DNA of 64,000 nucleotides from assembly GCF_014138435.1 (NCBI RefSeq), contig NZ_JACJIM010000001.1:620001-684000 (forward strand). Reading direction: 5' to 3'. The stretch's first letter is position 1. Each line of letters begins with the position of its first letter. Below, piece by piece: positions 51,257-60,734 of this stretch. The notes under the pieces were generated by a model. It did not search any database. It saw nothing but the letters and a program-made list of their open reading frames with translations, and was not told the origin of the DNA. This DNA comes from Methylobacterium fujisawaense (lineage in GTDB: Bacteria; Pseudomonadota; Alphaproteobacteria; Rhizobiales; Beijerinckiaceae). A program made the position numbers and the translations under genes.

Positions 51257-52492
51257 TCATCTCACGGTCTGGGGGAGCAGCGCGCCGCCGGACTGCCGAT
51301 CCGGCAGGAGCGCGACGGCGAGGAGGACGAGCCCGTAGGCGCCGATGGCCGACAGGCCGATCGCCGTCCCAAGGCCGCAGATCTCGCTGAGCAGGCCGAC
51401 GCCGAGGGGCAGCAACCCGGAGGCGAGACGGCCGGCATTGTAGCAGAAGCCCATCCCGGTCCCGCGCAGGCCGTCCGGGAAGAGCTCGCTGAACAGAGCG
51501 GCGAGACTCGCGGGGATCCCGGCCGTGCAGAAACCGAGCGGGGCGCCGAGAAGGAGCAGCCCCGTGCCGCCGACCGGCACCAGCAGGTAGAGGACGACCA
51601 GGGCCATGCAGCCGGCGGCGAACAACGCCACCGTCCGCCGGCGGCCGAGCCGGTCCACGAGGCCGCCCGCCACGAGGCAGCCCAGGCCGAAGGCCGCGAT
51701 GATGATCGCGAGGTAGAGCCCGGTGCCCGCCACGGAGGCGCCGCGCTCGACGCTCAGATACGTGGGCAGCCACGTGAACAGGGCGTGGAAGCCCCCGTGC
51801 GCCCCCAGCCCGAGCAGCGTCCCGATCACCGTGATCCGGCGCAGGCCGGGCGAGAAGATCAGGAGCGGCCCGATGGCCGGCCGGATCGGTCCGGCGGCCG
51901 GTCGGACCGGCTCCGGGACCGAGCGGCGGAGGTAGAGGACGAGGAGCGCGGGCGCGAGGCCGCAGGCGAACAGAGCCCGCCAGGCGGTCTCCTGATCCAG
52001 GACGGAGAAGGCCGCGGTAGAGAGGAGCACGGCCGCGCCCCAGCCGAGCGCCCAGCCGCCCTGGACGGCGCCCAGCGCCTTGCCGCGATGCTCGGGCCGA
52101 ATGGCATCCGCCATCAGGACCGCGCCGGCCGCCCATTCGGCGCCGAAGCCGATCCCCTGCAGCGCCTTCACGATCAAGAGCTGGCCGAAGCTCTGCGCGA
52201 AGGCCGCCAGGAAGGTCGCGACCGCGAACCACAGCACCGTGATCTGAAGGGCCCGGACGCGGCCGATCCGATCCGCCATGAGGCCGCCGAGCCAGCCGCC
52301 GATCGCCGCCGTGACCAGCGTGACCGCGCCGATCAGGCCGGCCTCCGGGCGGCTGAGCCCGAAGCTCGCGACCAGGGCGGGGATGGCGAGGCTGAACATC
52401 TGCACGTCCAGGGCGTCGAGCGACCACCCGCCCAGACAGGCCCAGAAGGTGCGACGCTCGGCCGGACCGACCTCACGGTACCAGCGGAACAC
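51257..52492 (-). CDS. MFS transporter, aromatic acid/sialate type
   Basis: This 411-residue transporter has 12 helices. The first loop motif reads GGLMADRIGRVRALQI and the second GGLVDRLGRRRTVAL. The stretch after helix 4 (FGAEWAAGAVLMAD) is typical of the AAHS/SHS branch, which carries aromatic acids or carboxylates. The N-terminal WSLDALDVQMFSLAIPAL supports this. The start is 30 bases after the GTCAT-N4-ATGAC operator. It is followed after 4 bases by the amidohydrolase gene. Confidence 0.88.
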   Translation of the reverse strand: MFRWYREVGPAERRTFWACLGGWSLDALDVQMFSLAIPALVASFGLSRPEAGLIGAVTLVTAAIGGWLGGLMADRIGRVRALQITVLWFAVATFLAAFAQSFGQLLIVKALQGIGFGAEWAAGAVLMADAIRPEHRGKALGAVQGGWALGWGAAVLLSTAAFSVLDQETAWRALFACGLAPALLVLYLRRSVPEPVRPAAGPIRPAIGPLLIFSPGLRRITVIGTLLGLGAHGGFHALFTWLPTYLSVERGASVAGTGLYLAIIIAAFGLGCLVAGGLVDRLGRRRTVALFAAGCMALVVLYLLVPVGGTGLLLLGAPLGFCTAGIPASLAALFSELFPDGLRGTGMGFCYNAGRLASGLLPLGVGLLSEICGLGTAIGLSAIGAYGLVLLAVALLPDRQSGGALLPQTVR

Positions 52493-52521
52493 GGGCTTTC
52501 CTCCGCCCTCTAAAGAGGACT

Positions 52522-52537
52522 AGTCATTTATATGACT
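52522..52537. promoter_or_regulatory. GntR operator 1, AGTCAT-TTAT-ATGACT
   Basis: A perfect 6-bp inverted repeat with 4-base spacer, 30 bases before the start codon of the first transporter gene. Its core GTCAT-N4-ATGAC is repeated over the start of the adjacent GntR gene, so both are likely bound by that regulator. Confidence 0.65.
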
Positions 52538-52578
52538 TAATGAGCATGGGCCCGATGGCCCGTCAAGCCGGCGGCCTT

Positions 52579-53319
52579 TCACCGGATGTCGATGTGGTAC
52601 CGGAAGTCCTTGGCGGCGCCGCGCGTTACGCGCCACTCGATCGGGCGGGCATCGAAGCCGAAGGCGAGGCGCGCGATCACGACGACGGGCTCGCCCTCCG
52701 CGATCCCGAGGCGCTCGGCGTCGGTCGCATCGGCGATGCCGACCGTCAGGGTCTCCTCCGCCCGGGCGACGATCTCGCCGCACAGGCGCTCGTAGGCGGG
52801 GTAGAGCAGATCGCCGATCTCCGTCAGCGGCGCCTCGAGGAGCGGTGCGAAGCGCGCGGCCGGCAGCCAGATCTCCTCGGACAGGATCGGTCGGCCCTGC
52901 AGGAGCCGCGTCCGGATCAGGCGGATCGCCTCGCCGCTTGCGTCGGGGCCGAGGGCTTCACGCACGGCCGCGGGCGCCGGCCGGGCCTCGCGCAGCAGGA
53001 TCCGCCCTTCCGGCACGGCCTGGCTCCCATCCGGCCCCAGATGCCGGAAGAACCGGAACAAGGATCGGTCGAAGCGCGGCCGGCGGACGAAGGTCCCGCG
53101 GCCCTGCTGGCGCTCCACCAAGCCGTCGGCGACCAGGACATCGATCGCCTTGCGCACGGTGCCGATGGCGACACGATGGGTCGCCGCGAGTTCCGCCTCC
53201 GTGGGAATCGGTTCGCCCGACCGCCAGACGTTGCGCGCGATCTGGAAGGCGATCGCGTCGCGCAGTCGCTGATAGAGCGGCAGACGGAGATCGGGCTGCG
53301 GCGCGGGCGTGAAGGTCAT
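52579..53319 (-). CDS. GntR family regulator, HutC type with UTRA domain
   Basis: The 246-residue protein has the GntR winged helix near the start (LYQRLRDAIAFQIARNVWRSGEPIPTEAELAATHRVAIGTVRKAIDVLVADGLVERQQGRGTFV layout, residues about 15-80). A UTRA ligand-binding domain follows (about 95-245), with EEIWLPAARF and VVVIARLAFGFDARPIEW. The ATG at 53319 is chosen over two upstream in-frame starts because it gives the usual length and lies inside the operator. It probably represses itself and the operon downstream until a ligand binds. The ligand is unknown. Confidence 0.88.
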   Translation of the reverse strand: MTFTPAPQPDLRLPLYQRLRDAIAFQIARNVWRSGEPIPTEAELAATHRVAIGTVRKAIDVLVADGLVERQQGRGTFVRRPRFDRSLFRFFRHLGPDGSQAVPEGRILLREARPAPAAVREALGPDASGEAIRLIRTRLLQGRPILSEEIWLPAARFAPLLEAPLTEIGDLLYPAYERLCGEIVARAEETLTVGIADATDAERLGIAEGEPVVVIARLAFGFDARPIEWRVTRGAAKDFRYHIDIR

Positions 53320-53328
53320 GTGTATGAC
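53315..53328. promoter_or_regulatory. GntR operator 2, GTCAT-GTGT-ATGAC
   Basis: A perfect 5-bp inverted repeat with 4-base spacer overlaps the start codon of the GntR gene. The core is the same as at 52522-52537, and a further TGTATGA half-site follows on the right. It would allow autoregulation. Confidence 0.6.
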
Positions 53329-53429
53329 TGTATGATCCTCGCGCATCGCCGCCAATGGGGCCGAGGGAGGCGGCGGTGCACAGCGTCGCAGGGCGGGACC
53401 CAGGCGCAGCGTCGCGGGTTTGAGCCCGG

Positions 53430-53705
53430 ATGTCTGAAGACGGGCTCAGCGAGGAGCGGATGATCGAACGTCGCACGGCTCAGGAGAGCCGCCAGGGCCG
53501 GCGGGGCAGGCCGGTTCTCGTCGTGCTCGCCGTGAGTGTGGCGCTGATGATCGCCGCATGGGCCGGTCTGCTGATCTGGCAGGGCGCGGCATCGCCGCCC
53601 GATTACGCCAGCCAGAGCCAGGCCGCGGCCCGAAAGGTCGTGACCGGTTCCGAGACGGGCTCCGCCGGAGCCGCCCCGGCAGCCAGCGCGCGTCCGGCGC
53701 CCTGA
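53430..53705 (+). CDS. Single-pass membrane protein, hypothetical
   Basis: The frame from the ATG at 53430 gives 91 residues. A basic start of about 28 residues (RRTAQESRQGRRGRP) precedes one membrane helix (about 29-50, VLVVLAVSVALMIAAWAGLLIW) and a periplasmic Ala/Ser/Pro tail. An in-frame ATG at 53460 with GAGGAG three bases upstream is an alternative start. No family is recognised. It is divergent from the GntR gene. Confidence 0.5.
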   Translation: MSEDGLSEERMIERRTAQESRQGRRGRPVLVVLAVSVALMIAAWAGLLIWQGAASPPDYASQSQAAARKVVTGSETGSAGAAPAASARPAP

Positions 53706-54069
53706 CGAGGAGCGGATTCACGCCAGAGGGTGCGCCAAGTGGTGCGCTGAGACGCCGAGACACAGATTCGCGAGGATCAGCGACCCCCGGGCGGGTATCC
53801 GTGTCGACGTGGAATCCCCGCGCGCCGTCGGTGCCTGCGGCGGCGGGTCGGATCACGGCAATGTCATCGGCACTATTGCGAGGCCGCCTGCCCCGGTCCT
53901 TGGAAGGACTTCGCTGCTCCGAACTTGATCCCGGGAGCGACTGCCTCATTTCGTCACCAGCCTCGAGCGCGACGGGGATTCCCCGGAGGTTCGAACTGCC
54001 TGCACCGCCCCGCCGCCTTCGATGCCCGAGCCTCGGGCGGCCGGCGGCTCAATGCCTAGGGGACCACTG
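53706..54069. other. Intergenic region upstream of katG
   Basis: These 364 bases hold no recognisable gene. No clear OxyR- or Fur-like palindrome is seen. A ribosome binding site (AGGGGA) lies just before katG. The katG promoter is presumably here, but I cannot point to it. Confidence 0.5.
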
Positions 54070-56388
54070 ATGAGCGAGACGATCGACAAGACGGACACCA
54101 CGACGTTCCCGATGGCGGGCAAGTGTCCGTTCGGCGGCGACCGGATCGGTGGCGCCCACGGCAACCGGCCGACGCTGGAGAACTGGTATCCCCATCGCCT
54201 GCGGGTGGAAGTGCTCCACCAGAACGGGCTGGCGGCCGATCCCCTCGGGCCGGATTTCGACTACGCGGCTGAGTTCGCCAAGATCGACTTCGAGGCGCTC
54301 AAGCGCGACATCAAGCAGTTCCTGACCTCCTCGGTGGACTGGTGGCCCTCCGACTACGGCAATTACGGCCCGCAGATGATCCGCATGGCCTGGCACTCGG
54401 CCGGCACCTACCGGATCGCCGACGGGCGCGGCGGCGCCGGCACCGGCATGCAGCGCTTCGCGCCGATCTCCAGCTGGTGGGACAACGGCAACACCGACAA
54501 GTCGCGCCGCCTCCTGCAGCCGATCAAGCACAAGTACGGCAACGCCCTGTCCTGGGCCGACCTGATGGTCCTGACCGGCAATTGCGCCCTGGAGATCATG
54601 GGCCTGCCGACCTACGGGTTCGGCGGCGGGCGGCTCGACGCCTGGGAGGCGGACAACGCCACCTACTGGGGCCCCGAGGTGGTCGAGATGGGCTCGGTCT
54701 CGAGCTTCGACGACATGGTGAACCGCGACAAGCGCTGGCGCGGCAAGAACGGCGACGCCGACTACGACCTGGAGAACCCGCTCGCCGCCTCCCACCAGGC
54801 GCTCATCTACGTGAACCCCGAGGGACCCTACGCCAACGGCGATCCGCAGGGGTCGGCCAACGACATCCGGGTGACCTTCACCCGCATGGCGATGAACGAC
54901 GAGGAGACCGTGGCGCTGATCGCGGGCGGCCACGCCTTCGGCAAGAGCCACGGCATGACCCCCGCCAAGGAGATCGGTCCGCCCCCCGAGATGGCGCCGA
55001 TGGAGGCGATGGGCCTCGGCTGGCACAATCCGAAGGGGTCCGGCTCCGGCAAGGACACGATGACCAACGGCATCGAGGGCAGCTGGACGCCCGATCCGAC
55101 CAAGTGGGACAACGCCTACCTGGAGAACCTCTTCAAGTTCGAGTGGGAACAGACGAAGAGCCCGGCCGGGGCGCTCCAGTGGACGCCGAAGGACCCGAAC
55201 GCGCCGAAGACGCCGGACGCCCATGTCGCGGGTCAGATGCACCCGCTGATGATGATGACCTCGGACATCGCCCTCAAGGTCGATCCCGAGTACCGCAAGG
55301 TCTGCGAGAAGTTCCTCAACGACTTCGACGCCTTCACCCAGGCCTTCTCCAAGGCGTGGTACAAGCTCACGCACCGCGACATGGGTCCGAAGCACCGTTA
55401 TCTCGGCCCGGAGGTGGTGATCGAGGACGGGCTCCTGTGGCAGGATCCGCTGCCGGAGCGCGACTACGACCTCGTCGGCGAGGCCGAGATCGCCGTGCTG
55501 AAGCAGGCGATCGCCGGGACCGGCCTGTCGGTGTCCGATCTGGCCTTCACGGCCTTCTCGGCGGCCTCGACCTATCGGGACAGCGACAAGCGCGGCGGTG
55601 CCAATGGCGGCCGACTCGCCCTCGCCCCGCAGAAGGATTGGGCCGTCAACCGCCGGGCCGCGCCGGTGATCGAGGCCCTGCGCAACGTGATGTCGACCTT
55701 CAACGGCGGGCGCAGCGACGGGAAGAAGATCTCCCTCGCGGACCTGATCGTGCTCGGCGGCTGCGTCGCCGTGGAGAAGGCGGCCCGCGATGCCGGAGTC
55801 GACACGCCGGTGCCGTTCACGCCGGGCCGGGTGGACACGACCCAGGCGCTCACGGACCTCGAGATGTTCGAGTGGCTGAAGCCGGTGGTGGACGGGTTCC
55901 GCAACTACGTCGATGACGGCTTCGGGCAGATGACCCGCAGCGTCTCGCCGGAGGAGATGTTCCTCGACAAGGCCAACCTGCTGACGCTGACGGCCCCGGA
56001 ATGGACCGTCCTGACCGGCGGCCTGCGGGCGCTCAACGCCAACCACGACGGGTCGAACCGGGGCGTCCTGACCGATCGGATCGGGGTGCTGACGACCGAC
56101 TTCTTCCGCAACCTGACCGACGTCGATCTGGTCTGGGAGAAGGCGGATGCGGACGGGATGACCTTCGCGCTCAAGGACCGTGCGAGCGGCCAGACGAAGT
56201 TCGAGGCGACCCGCAGCGACCTCGTCTTCGGGTCGAACGCACAGCTCCGGTCGATCGCCGACGCCTACGCGGGCAGCGACGGCCAGCGGCGCTTCGTGGC
56301 GGACTTCGTCAAGGCCTGGGACAAGGTCATGATGCTCGACCGCTTCGACGTGAAGGGTCACAAGCGCTACGCGCCGATGGCGGCCTGA
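54070..56388 (+). CDS. katG: Catalase-peroxidase
   Basis: KatG breaks down hydrogen peroxide with both catalase and peroxidase activity. The 772-residue protein has the two-domain (gene-duplicated) class I peroxidase layout. Distal heme residues Arg105, Trp108 and His109 lie in [11 protein letters not shown], and the proximal His288 lies in [10 protein letters not shown]. The covalent Trp-Tyr-Met adduct required for catalase activity is intact: Trp108, Tyr247 (IYVNPEGP) and Met273 (FTRMAMND). The ATG at 54070 follows AGGGGA and gives the usual N-terminus. An upstream in-frame ATG (54022) is unlikely. The gene is monocistronic and ends in a strong hairpin. Confidence 0.96.
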   Translation: MSETIDKTDTTTFPMAGKCPFGGDRIGGAHGNRPTLENWYPHRLRVEVLHQNGLAADPLGPDFDYAAEFAKIDFEALKRDIKQFLTSSVDWWPSDYGNYGPQMIRMAWHSAGTYRIADGRGGAGTGMQRFAPISSWWDNGNTDKSRRLLQPIKHKYGNALSWADLMVLTGNCALEIMGLPTYGFGGGRLDAWEADNATYWGPEVVEMGSVSSFDDMVNRDKRWRGKNGDADYDLENPLAASHQALIYVNPEGPYANGDPQGSANDIRVTFTRMAMNDEETVALIAGGHAFGKSHGMTPAKEIGPPPEMAPMEAMGLGWHNPKGSGSGKDTMTNGIEGSWTPDPTKWDNAYLENLFKFEWEQTKSPAGALQWTPKDPNAPKTPDAHVAGQMHPLMMMTSDIALKVDPEYRKVCEKFLNDFDAFTQAFSKAWYKLTHRDMGPKHRYLGPEVVIEDGLLWQDPLPERDYDLVGEAEIAVLKQAIAGTGLSVSDLAFTAFSAASTYRDSDKRGGANGGRLALAPQKDWAVNRRAAPVIEALRNVMSTFNGGRSDGKKISLADLIVLGGCVAVEKAARDAGVDTPVPFTPGRVDTTQALTDLEMFEWLKPVVDGFRNYVDDGFGQMTRSVSPEEMFLDKANLLTLTAPEWTVLTGGLRALNANHDGSNRGVLTDRIGVLTTDFFRNLTDVDLVWEKADADGMTFALKDRASGQTKFEATRSDLVFGSNAQLRSIADAYAGSDGQRRFVADFVKAWDKVMMLDRFDVKGHKRYAPMAA

Positions 56389-56404
56389 CACCCGCCCTCA
56401 AGAT

Positions 56405-56429
56405 ACGCCCGCGCGGCCTGCGCGGGCGT
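56405..56429 (+). terminator. Terminator of katG
   Basis: ACGCCCGCGC and GCGCGGGCGT form a perfect 10-bp stem with a 5-base loop and a short TATT tail, 16 bases after the katG stop. It may also serve the convergent M20 gene as the end of its transcript. Confidence 0.65.
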
Positions 56430-56494
56430 TATTCCGGAGCATGCGCCGCGGACGGACCGACGATGTCCGCGGCCGCGCCTTCCGTGCCGCAGCT

Positions 56495-57649
56495 TCAGGT
56501 CCCGAGGCTGTGTGCGGCCAGTGCAGCCCAGTAGGCCGCGCCGACCGGCAGGGCCTCGTCGTTGAAATCGTAGCCCGGATTGTGGAGCGGCAGGCTCGGC
56601 CGCGTCCCGTCGGTGCCGATCCAGGCATAGGCGCCCGGGCAGGCTTCGAGCATGTAGGCGAAATCCTCCGACGCCATGGAGGGGCCGACATCGCCGCGGC
56701 GCGCGGTGATGTCCGGGACGGTCCCGGCGGCCGCGAGGGCGGTGCCGACGGCATCGGCGGTGTTGACCGTGGCCGGGTATCCGAACCGGTACGCCACCTC
56801 CGCGCGGGCGCCGTGCGTGCCGGCGGTCCCGCCGGCGATGGCCTCGATGAGTTCCGCGACGCGCTTGCGCACCGCCTCGTCCAGGCAGCGGACCGTGCCG
56901 CGGATGACGGCGTGGTCGGGAATGACGTTGTAGGCGTCGCCGCCATGGATCTGCGTGACGCTGAGCACGACCGGCTCCGTGGGGGCGATGCGGCGGCTGA
57001 CGATGGTCTGCAGGGCGAGGACGATCTCGGAGACGACCACGAGCGTGTCGGTGCCGCGCTCCGGCATGGCCGCATGGGTGCCGAATCCGGTGACCGCGAT
57101 CTCGAACGTGTCCAGGGAGGCCATGATGGCGCCGACCCGGGTCGCGAAGGTCCCAAGGGGCAGGCCCGGCCAATTGTGCAGCCCGTAGACGGAGTCGCAG
57201 GGGAACAGCCGGAACAGGCCGTCCTCGACCATCGCGCGCCCGCCGCCCTCGCACTCCTCCGCAGGCTGGAAGATAAAGTGGACCGTCCCGGTCAGGTCGG
57301 TGCGAGCCGCGAGATGCCGCGCCGCCCCGAGCAGCATCGCCACGTGGCCGTCATGGCCGCAGGCATGCATGACGCCGGGCGTCCGGGAGGCGTAGGCGAC
57401 GCCTGTCGCCTCCTGGATCGGCAGGGCATCCATGTCGGCCCGCAGGCCGATGGTCGGGCCGTCGCCCCGGCTCAGGGTCCCGACCACGCCCGTGCGCCCG
57501 AGCCCGGTCTTCACGGACAGGCCGCAGGCGGCCAGTTCCCGGGCGACGAGATCCGCCGTGCGGACCTCTTGGTAGGCCAGTTCGGGATGGGTGTGCAGGT
57601 CGCGCCGCCACGCGACCATCCGCTCCACGGTCTCTGCCTCGATCCCCAT
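56495..57649 (-). CDS. M20 family amidohydrolase (hippurate-hydrolase-like)
   Basis: The 384-residue di-zinc enzyme cleaves N-acyl amino acids or similar amides. Metal ligands are in place: His and Asp in RADMDALPI, the HACGHDGH cluster at about 98-105, the glutamates in PAEECEGGG, and the final His in LHNPGYDFND. The dimerisation domain contains FGTHAAMPERGTD. The ATG at 57649 is chosen; an in-frame GTG four codons upstream is possible. It is the last gene in the minus-strand cluster that starts with the 3-hydroxyisobutyrate-dehydrogenase-like gene. Confidence 0.9.
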   Translation of the reverse strand: MGIEAETVERMVAWRRDLHTHPELAYQEVRTADLVARELAACGLSVKTGLGRTGVVGTLSRGDGPTIGLRADMDALPIQEATGVAYASRTPGVMHACGHDGHVAMLLGAARHLAARTDLTGTVHFIFQPAEECEGGGRAMVEDGLFRLFPCDSVYGLHNWPGLPLGTFATRVGAIMASLDTFEIAVTGFGTHAAMPERGTDTLVVVSEIVLALQTIVSRRIAPTEPVVLSVTQIHGGDAYNVIPDHAVIRGTVRCLDEAVRKRVAELIEAIAGGTAGTHGARAEVAYRFGYPATVNTADAVGTALAAAGTVPDITARRGDVGPSMASEDFAYMLEACPGAYAWIGTDGTRPSLPLHNPGYDFNDEALPVGAAYWAALAAHSLGT

Positions 57650-57727
57650 GTGGTCTCTCACCCATGCCAGAGGCCGCCGGAGCGCCTCGTTCCCCCTGCC
57701 TCACCCTACGCCGGACGGCGCGGCGGT

Positions 57728-59092
57728 TCACCCCAGCGGCGGATGCATGAAGAACTGCGCGATCAGGGCCGCACCGAGGAACGTCCCGGCATTGGCCATG
57801 AACGAGACCACCACGATCCGCCAGCCGAGGCGGCGGAAGGCGGGCACGTCCTTGGCGACGGAGAGGCCCGCGAAGGTCAGGATCGGCGTGGCCAGGGCCA
57901 GGAAGTTGATCTTGCCGGTCAGGGCGGCGATCTCGGCGGCGTAGGGCGTGCCGGGATAGGTCAGGGCCATGCCGATGATCGAGACCCACAGGACCGCCGG
58001 CAGGCGCCGGCCGAGGAGCAGGTAGACGATCCAGCCGGCCAGCACGGTGCCGATGATGATCGCCATCCCGCCGACGACCTTCGCGTCCGGGACGACGCCG
58101 TAGGTCAGCCAGTTGCCGATGAGCCCGTAGGCACCGATCAGGATCCAGGCCAGGACGGTCTCGGCGAGGCCGATCCGCACCTCCTGATGGACCGGTGCCT
58201 CCGCCTGCGGGTCGACCGCCGCCGGGCGGGCGGCATCCGGCCGGTTGCGGCCGAGGATCGGCTCCAGCTTGCCGTAGGCCCAGATCGTGAAGGGCAACGA
58301 CAGGAACAGGGTGAAGTACGTGCCGATCGTCGTGGTGACGAGGTTGCTGGCCGCCGCGAAGGTCGCGACATCCTTGGCGACCTCGGGGGTCTGCTGAGCG
58401 GCGATCGCCCCCGAGGCGGCGGCCATCATGCTGCCGGAGCCGACGCCGGCGCCCATCGCCAGGGCCAGCGGGTTGAAGACGCCCAGGCTGGCGATCAGCC
58501 CGGCCAGCAGGGCGATGAACACCGCGCCGAACACCGTGCCGGTCAGGTACTCCGCCAGCACGCCGCGGCCCTCCGGAGAATCCATGCCGTAGCGCTCGCC
58601 GATGATGGCGAGGCTCGGCTCGCGGCCGACCGAGAAGGTCGCGCCGATCGCCTCGCGCTTGATGCCGAGGAGGAGCGCCACCGGCAGGCCGAACACCATC
58701 GTCCCGAAGAAATGGCCGAATTCCTGGAAGGCGAGCGCCCAGCCCGAGGCCAGGATCTTCGGCAGCGAGCCCCCGACCAGCAGGCCGAGCTTGGCGATGA
58801 AGATCAGCAGCGCCGGCTGGAGATAGGCGCCGGCCGCGTTCTGCAGGGCGCCCGTCAGCCGCAGGGGCGCCGGGAGGCGCGGGCTCATCAGCCCCAGGGC
58901 CCCGCCGAGGAGCAGGGCCCAGAGCAGCGGCAGCAGGACGATCTTGCCGGCCCCCACCGGGATGCTGACGTTGCCGATCGCCTCGGCGATGATGACGATG
59001 ACCAGGGCGAGCAGGAACAGCGTCAGCTTCCCGCCGCCGGAAACGGGCGGCGCGTCCGGCCGCGTGTTCGTCGCAAACAGTTCGCCCGCCAT
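57728..59092 (-). CDS. DUF3100 integral membrane protein, putative transporter
   Basis: The 454-residue protein has about 12 hydrophobic segments and no known transporter signature. It matches the general look of DUF3100 proteins, with conserved stretches such as GVLAEYLTGTVFGAVFIALLAG, GAGVGSGSMMAAASGAIAA and FLALATPILTFAGLSVAKDVPAFRRLGWR. The ATG at 59092 lies 6 bases after GGAGG, which favours it over earlier ATGs. It sits between the M20 amidohydrolase and aldehyde dehydrogenase genes, so it probably moves their substrate. The function is known only from such context. Confidence 0.8.
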   Translation of the reverse strand: MAGELFATNTRPDAPPVSGGGKLTLFLLALVIVIIAEAIGNVSIPVGAGKIVLLPLLWALLLGGALGLMSPRLPAPLRLTGALQNAAGAYLQPALLIFIAKLGLLVGGSLPKILASGWALAFQEFGHFFGTMVFGLPVALLLGIKREAIGATFSVGREPSLAIIGERYGMDSPEGRGVLAEYLTGTVFGAVFIALLAGLIASLGVFNPLALAMGAGVGSGSMMAAASGAIAAQQTPEVAKDVATFAAASNLVTTTIGTYFTLFLSLPFTIWAYGKLEPILGRNRPDAARPAAVDPQAEAPVHQEVRIGLAETVLAWILIGAYGLIGNWLTYGVVPDAKVVGGMAIIIGTVLAGWIVYLLLGRRLPAVLWVSIIGMALTYPGTPYAAEIAALTGKINFLALATPILTFAGLSVAKDVPAFRRLGWRIVVVSFMANAGTFLGAALIAQFFMHPPLG

Positions 59093-59195
59093 CGTCATCC
59101 TCCCCGCCCCTCCGGGGCTGCCCATCGCCCTGCCTGCCGGACTTGGCCGCCGGTCGTGTCGGTTGATCCCGTCCGTCGCCCCCCGCGCCCGGCGC

Positions 59196-60734
59196 CTAGC
59201 CCACGTAGCCGAAGGTCACCGCCGGCTGGGCCGCGGTCTCGACCCAGACGCTCTTGGTCTGCGTGTAGGCCATCAGCGCCTCGCGGCCCGAGGAGCGGCC
59301 GAAGCCCGAGCGGCCGAAGCCGCCGAAGGGCGAGGCCACGTTGATGGTCTTGTAGCCGTTGACCCACACCGTTCCGGCCCGCAAAGCCGCCGCGACCCGG
59401 TGGCCGCGGCCGCCGTCGCCGGTCCAGACCGCGCCCGCGAGGCCGTAGGGCGTGCCGTTGGCCAGCGCCACCGCCTCGTCCTCGCCGTCGAACGGCAGGA
59501 CCGTGAGGACCGGGCCGAACACCTCCTCCCGGGCGATCGCCGCGTCCGGCGCGACGCCGTCCACGATGGTCGGGCCGAAATAGAAGCCGCCCGTGTCCCG
59601 CAGGGACGCGGGGCAGGCGCCGCCGGCCGCGATGGTTGCGCCGGCGCTCGCCGCGGCCTCGACCATGCCGGCGATCTTGTCGCGTTGGCGCCGGTTGTTG
59701 ATCGGCCCGATCTGCGTCGCCGGGTCGGTCGGCGCCCCCACCGGGATACGCGCGGCGGCGTGGGACAGGCGCTCCACGAAGGACGCGTGGATCGAACGGT
59801 GCACGAGGAGGCGGGAGCCCGCCACGCAGCTCTGGCCGGCGCCGCCGAAGATCGCGGCCTGCGCGCCGATCAGCGCCCGGTCGAGGTCGGCGTCGGCGAA
59901 CACGATGTTGGCCGACTTGCCGCCGAGCTCCAGCACGCTCGGCACGATGGCGCGGGCCGCCGCGGCGGCGATCTGCGCGCCGGCCTCGGCCGAGCCGACG
60001 AACACGACGAGGCGGGTGTCGGGATGGGCCACCGCGGCGGCCCCCGTGGTCGGACCGGCGCCGGCGAGCACCGAGACGAGGCCGCGGGGCATCCCCTCGG
60101 CGCGGTCGCAGAGCAGGCCCAGCGCCAGCGAGGTCAGCGGTGTCAGCTCGGAGGGCTTCAGCACCACGGCGTTGCCGGCGCAGAGGGCCGGGGCGATCTG
60201 CCAGCCGGCGGTGAAGATCGGCGCGTTCCAGGGGGTGATCTGCACCACGGTGCCGAAGGGCTCGTGGCGGGTGTAGTTCAGGTGCGAACTCGGCACCGGG
60301 ATGACGTCGCCGTGGAGCTTGTCGCACCAGCCGGCATAATACTCGAACATCTCGGCGACCTTGGCGACCTCGCCGCGTGTGTCGCGGATCGGCTTGCCGG
60401 CCGAGAGGGTCTCCAGCTCGGCCAGCGCCCCGGCGTGCTGCCGGACCAGGGCGGCGACCGCCCACAGGGCCCGGCCCCGGGCGGCGGCGCTCATCCCCCA
60501 CCACGCGCGCTGGGCGTCGCGGGCCGCCGCCATGGCGGCCTCGACCACCGACGGCCCGGCATCGGCGAAGGTCGCGAGCACACCGCCGTCCGCGGGGTTG
60601 ACGAGGTCGAGGGCGGCGCCGGTCCCGGCGAGGACCTCGCCGGCCACGACGCTGCCGATGCGGCCGCCCGGCAGGAGGTCGGTCAGGAGGGCGGCGACCC
60701 GGTCGGCGGCGGGCGAGTGCGGCGTGCCGGACAT
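59196..60734 (-). CDS. Aldehyde dehydrogenase
   Basis: This 512-residue NAD(P)-dependent dehydrogenase oxidises an aldehyde to the acid. The catalytic cysteine is in GGAGQSCVAGSRL and the general base Glu in LELGGKSANIVF. The N-terminal cofactor-binding stretch ITPWNAPIFTAGWQIAPALCAGNAVVLKPSELTP is intact, and the C-terminal GYKTINVASPFGGFGRSGFGRSSGREAL is typical of the betaine-aldehyde/gamma-aminobutyraldehyde branch. The start overlaps the stop of the upstream dehydrogenase gene by one base, so the two are co-translated and may act in sequence. Confidence 0.92.
   Translation of the reverse strand: MSGTPHSPAADRVAALLTDLLPGGRIGSVVAGEVLAGTGAALDLVNPADGGVLATFADAGPSVVEAAMAAARDAQRAWWGMSAAARGRALWAVAALVRQHAGALAELETLSAGKPIRDTRGEVAKVAEMFEYYAGWCDKLHGDVIPVPSSHLNYTRHEPFGTVVQITPWNAPIFTAGWQIAPALCAGNAVVLKPSELTPLTSLALGLLCDRAEGMPRGLVSVLAGAGPTTGAAAVAHPDTRLVVFVGSAEAGAQIAAAAARAIVPSVLELGGKSANIVFADADLDRALIGAQAAIFGGAGQSCVAGSRLLVHRSIHASFVERLSHAAARIPVGAPTDPATQIGPINNRRQRDKIAGMVEAAASAGATIAAGGACPASLRDTGGFYFGPTIVDGVAPDAAIAREEVFGPVLTVLPFDGEDEAVALANGTPYGLAGAVWTGDGGRGHRVAAALRAGTVWVNGYKTINVASPFGGFGRSGFGRSSGREALMAYTQTKSVWVETAAQPAVTFGYVG

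Noticed and set aside
54049-56391. A 780-residue open frame on the minus strand across katG
   Set aside because: Antisense to KatG, whose heme and adduct residues are all present; the minus frame shows no family features.
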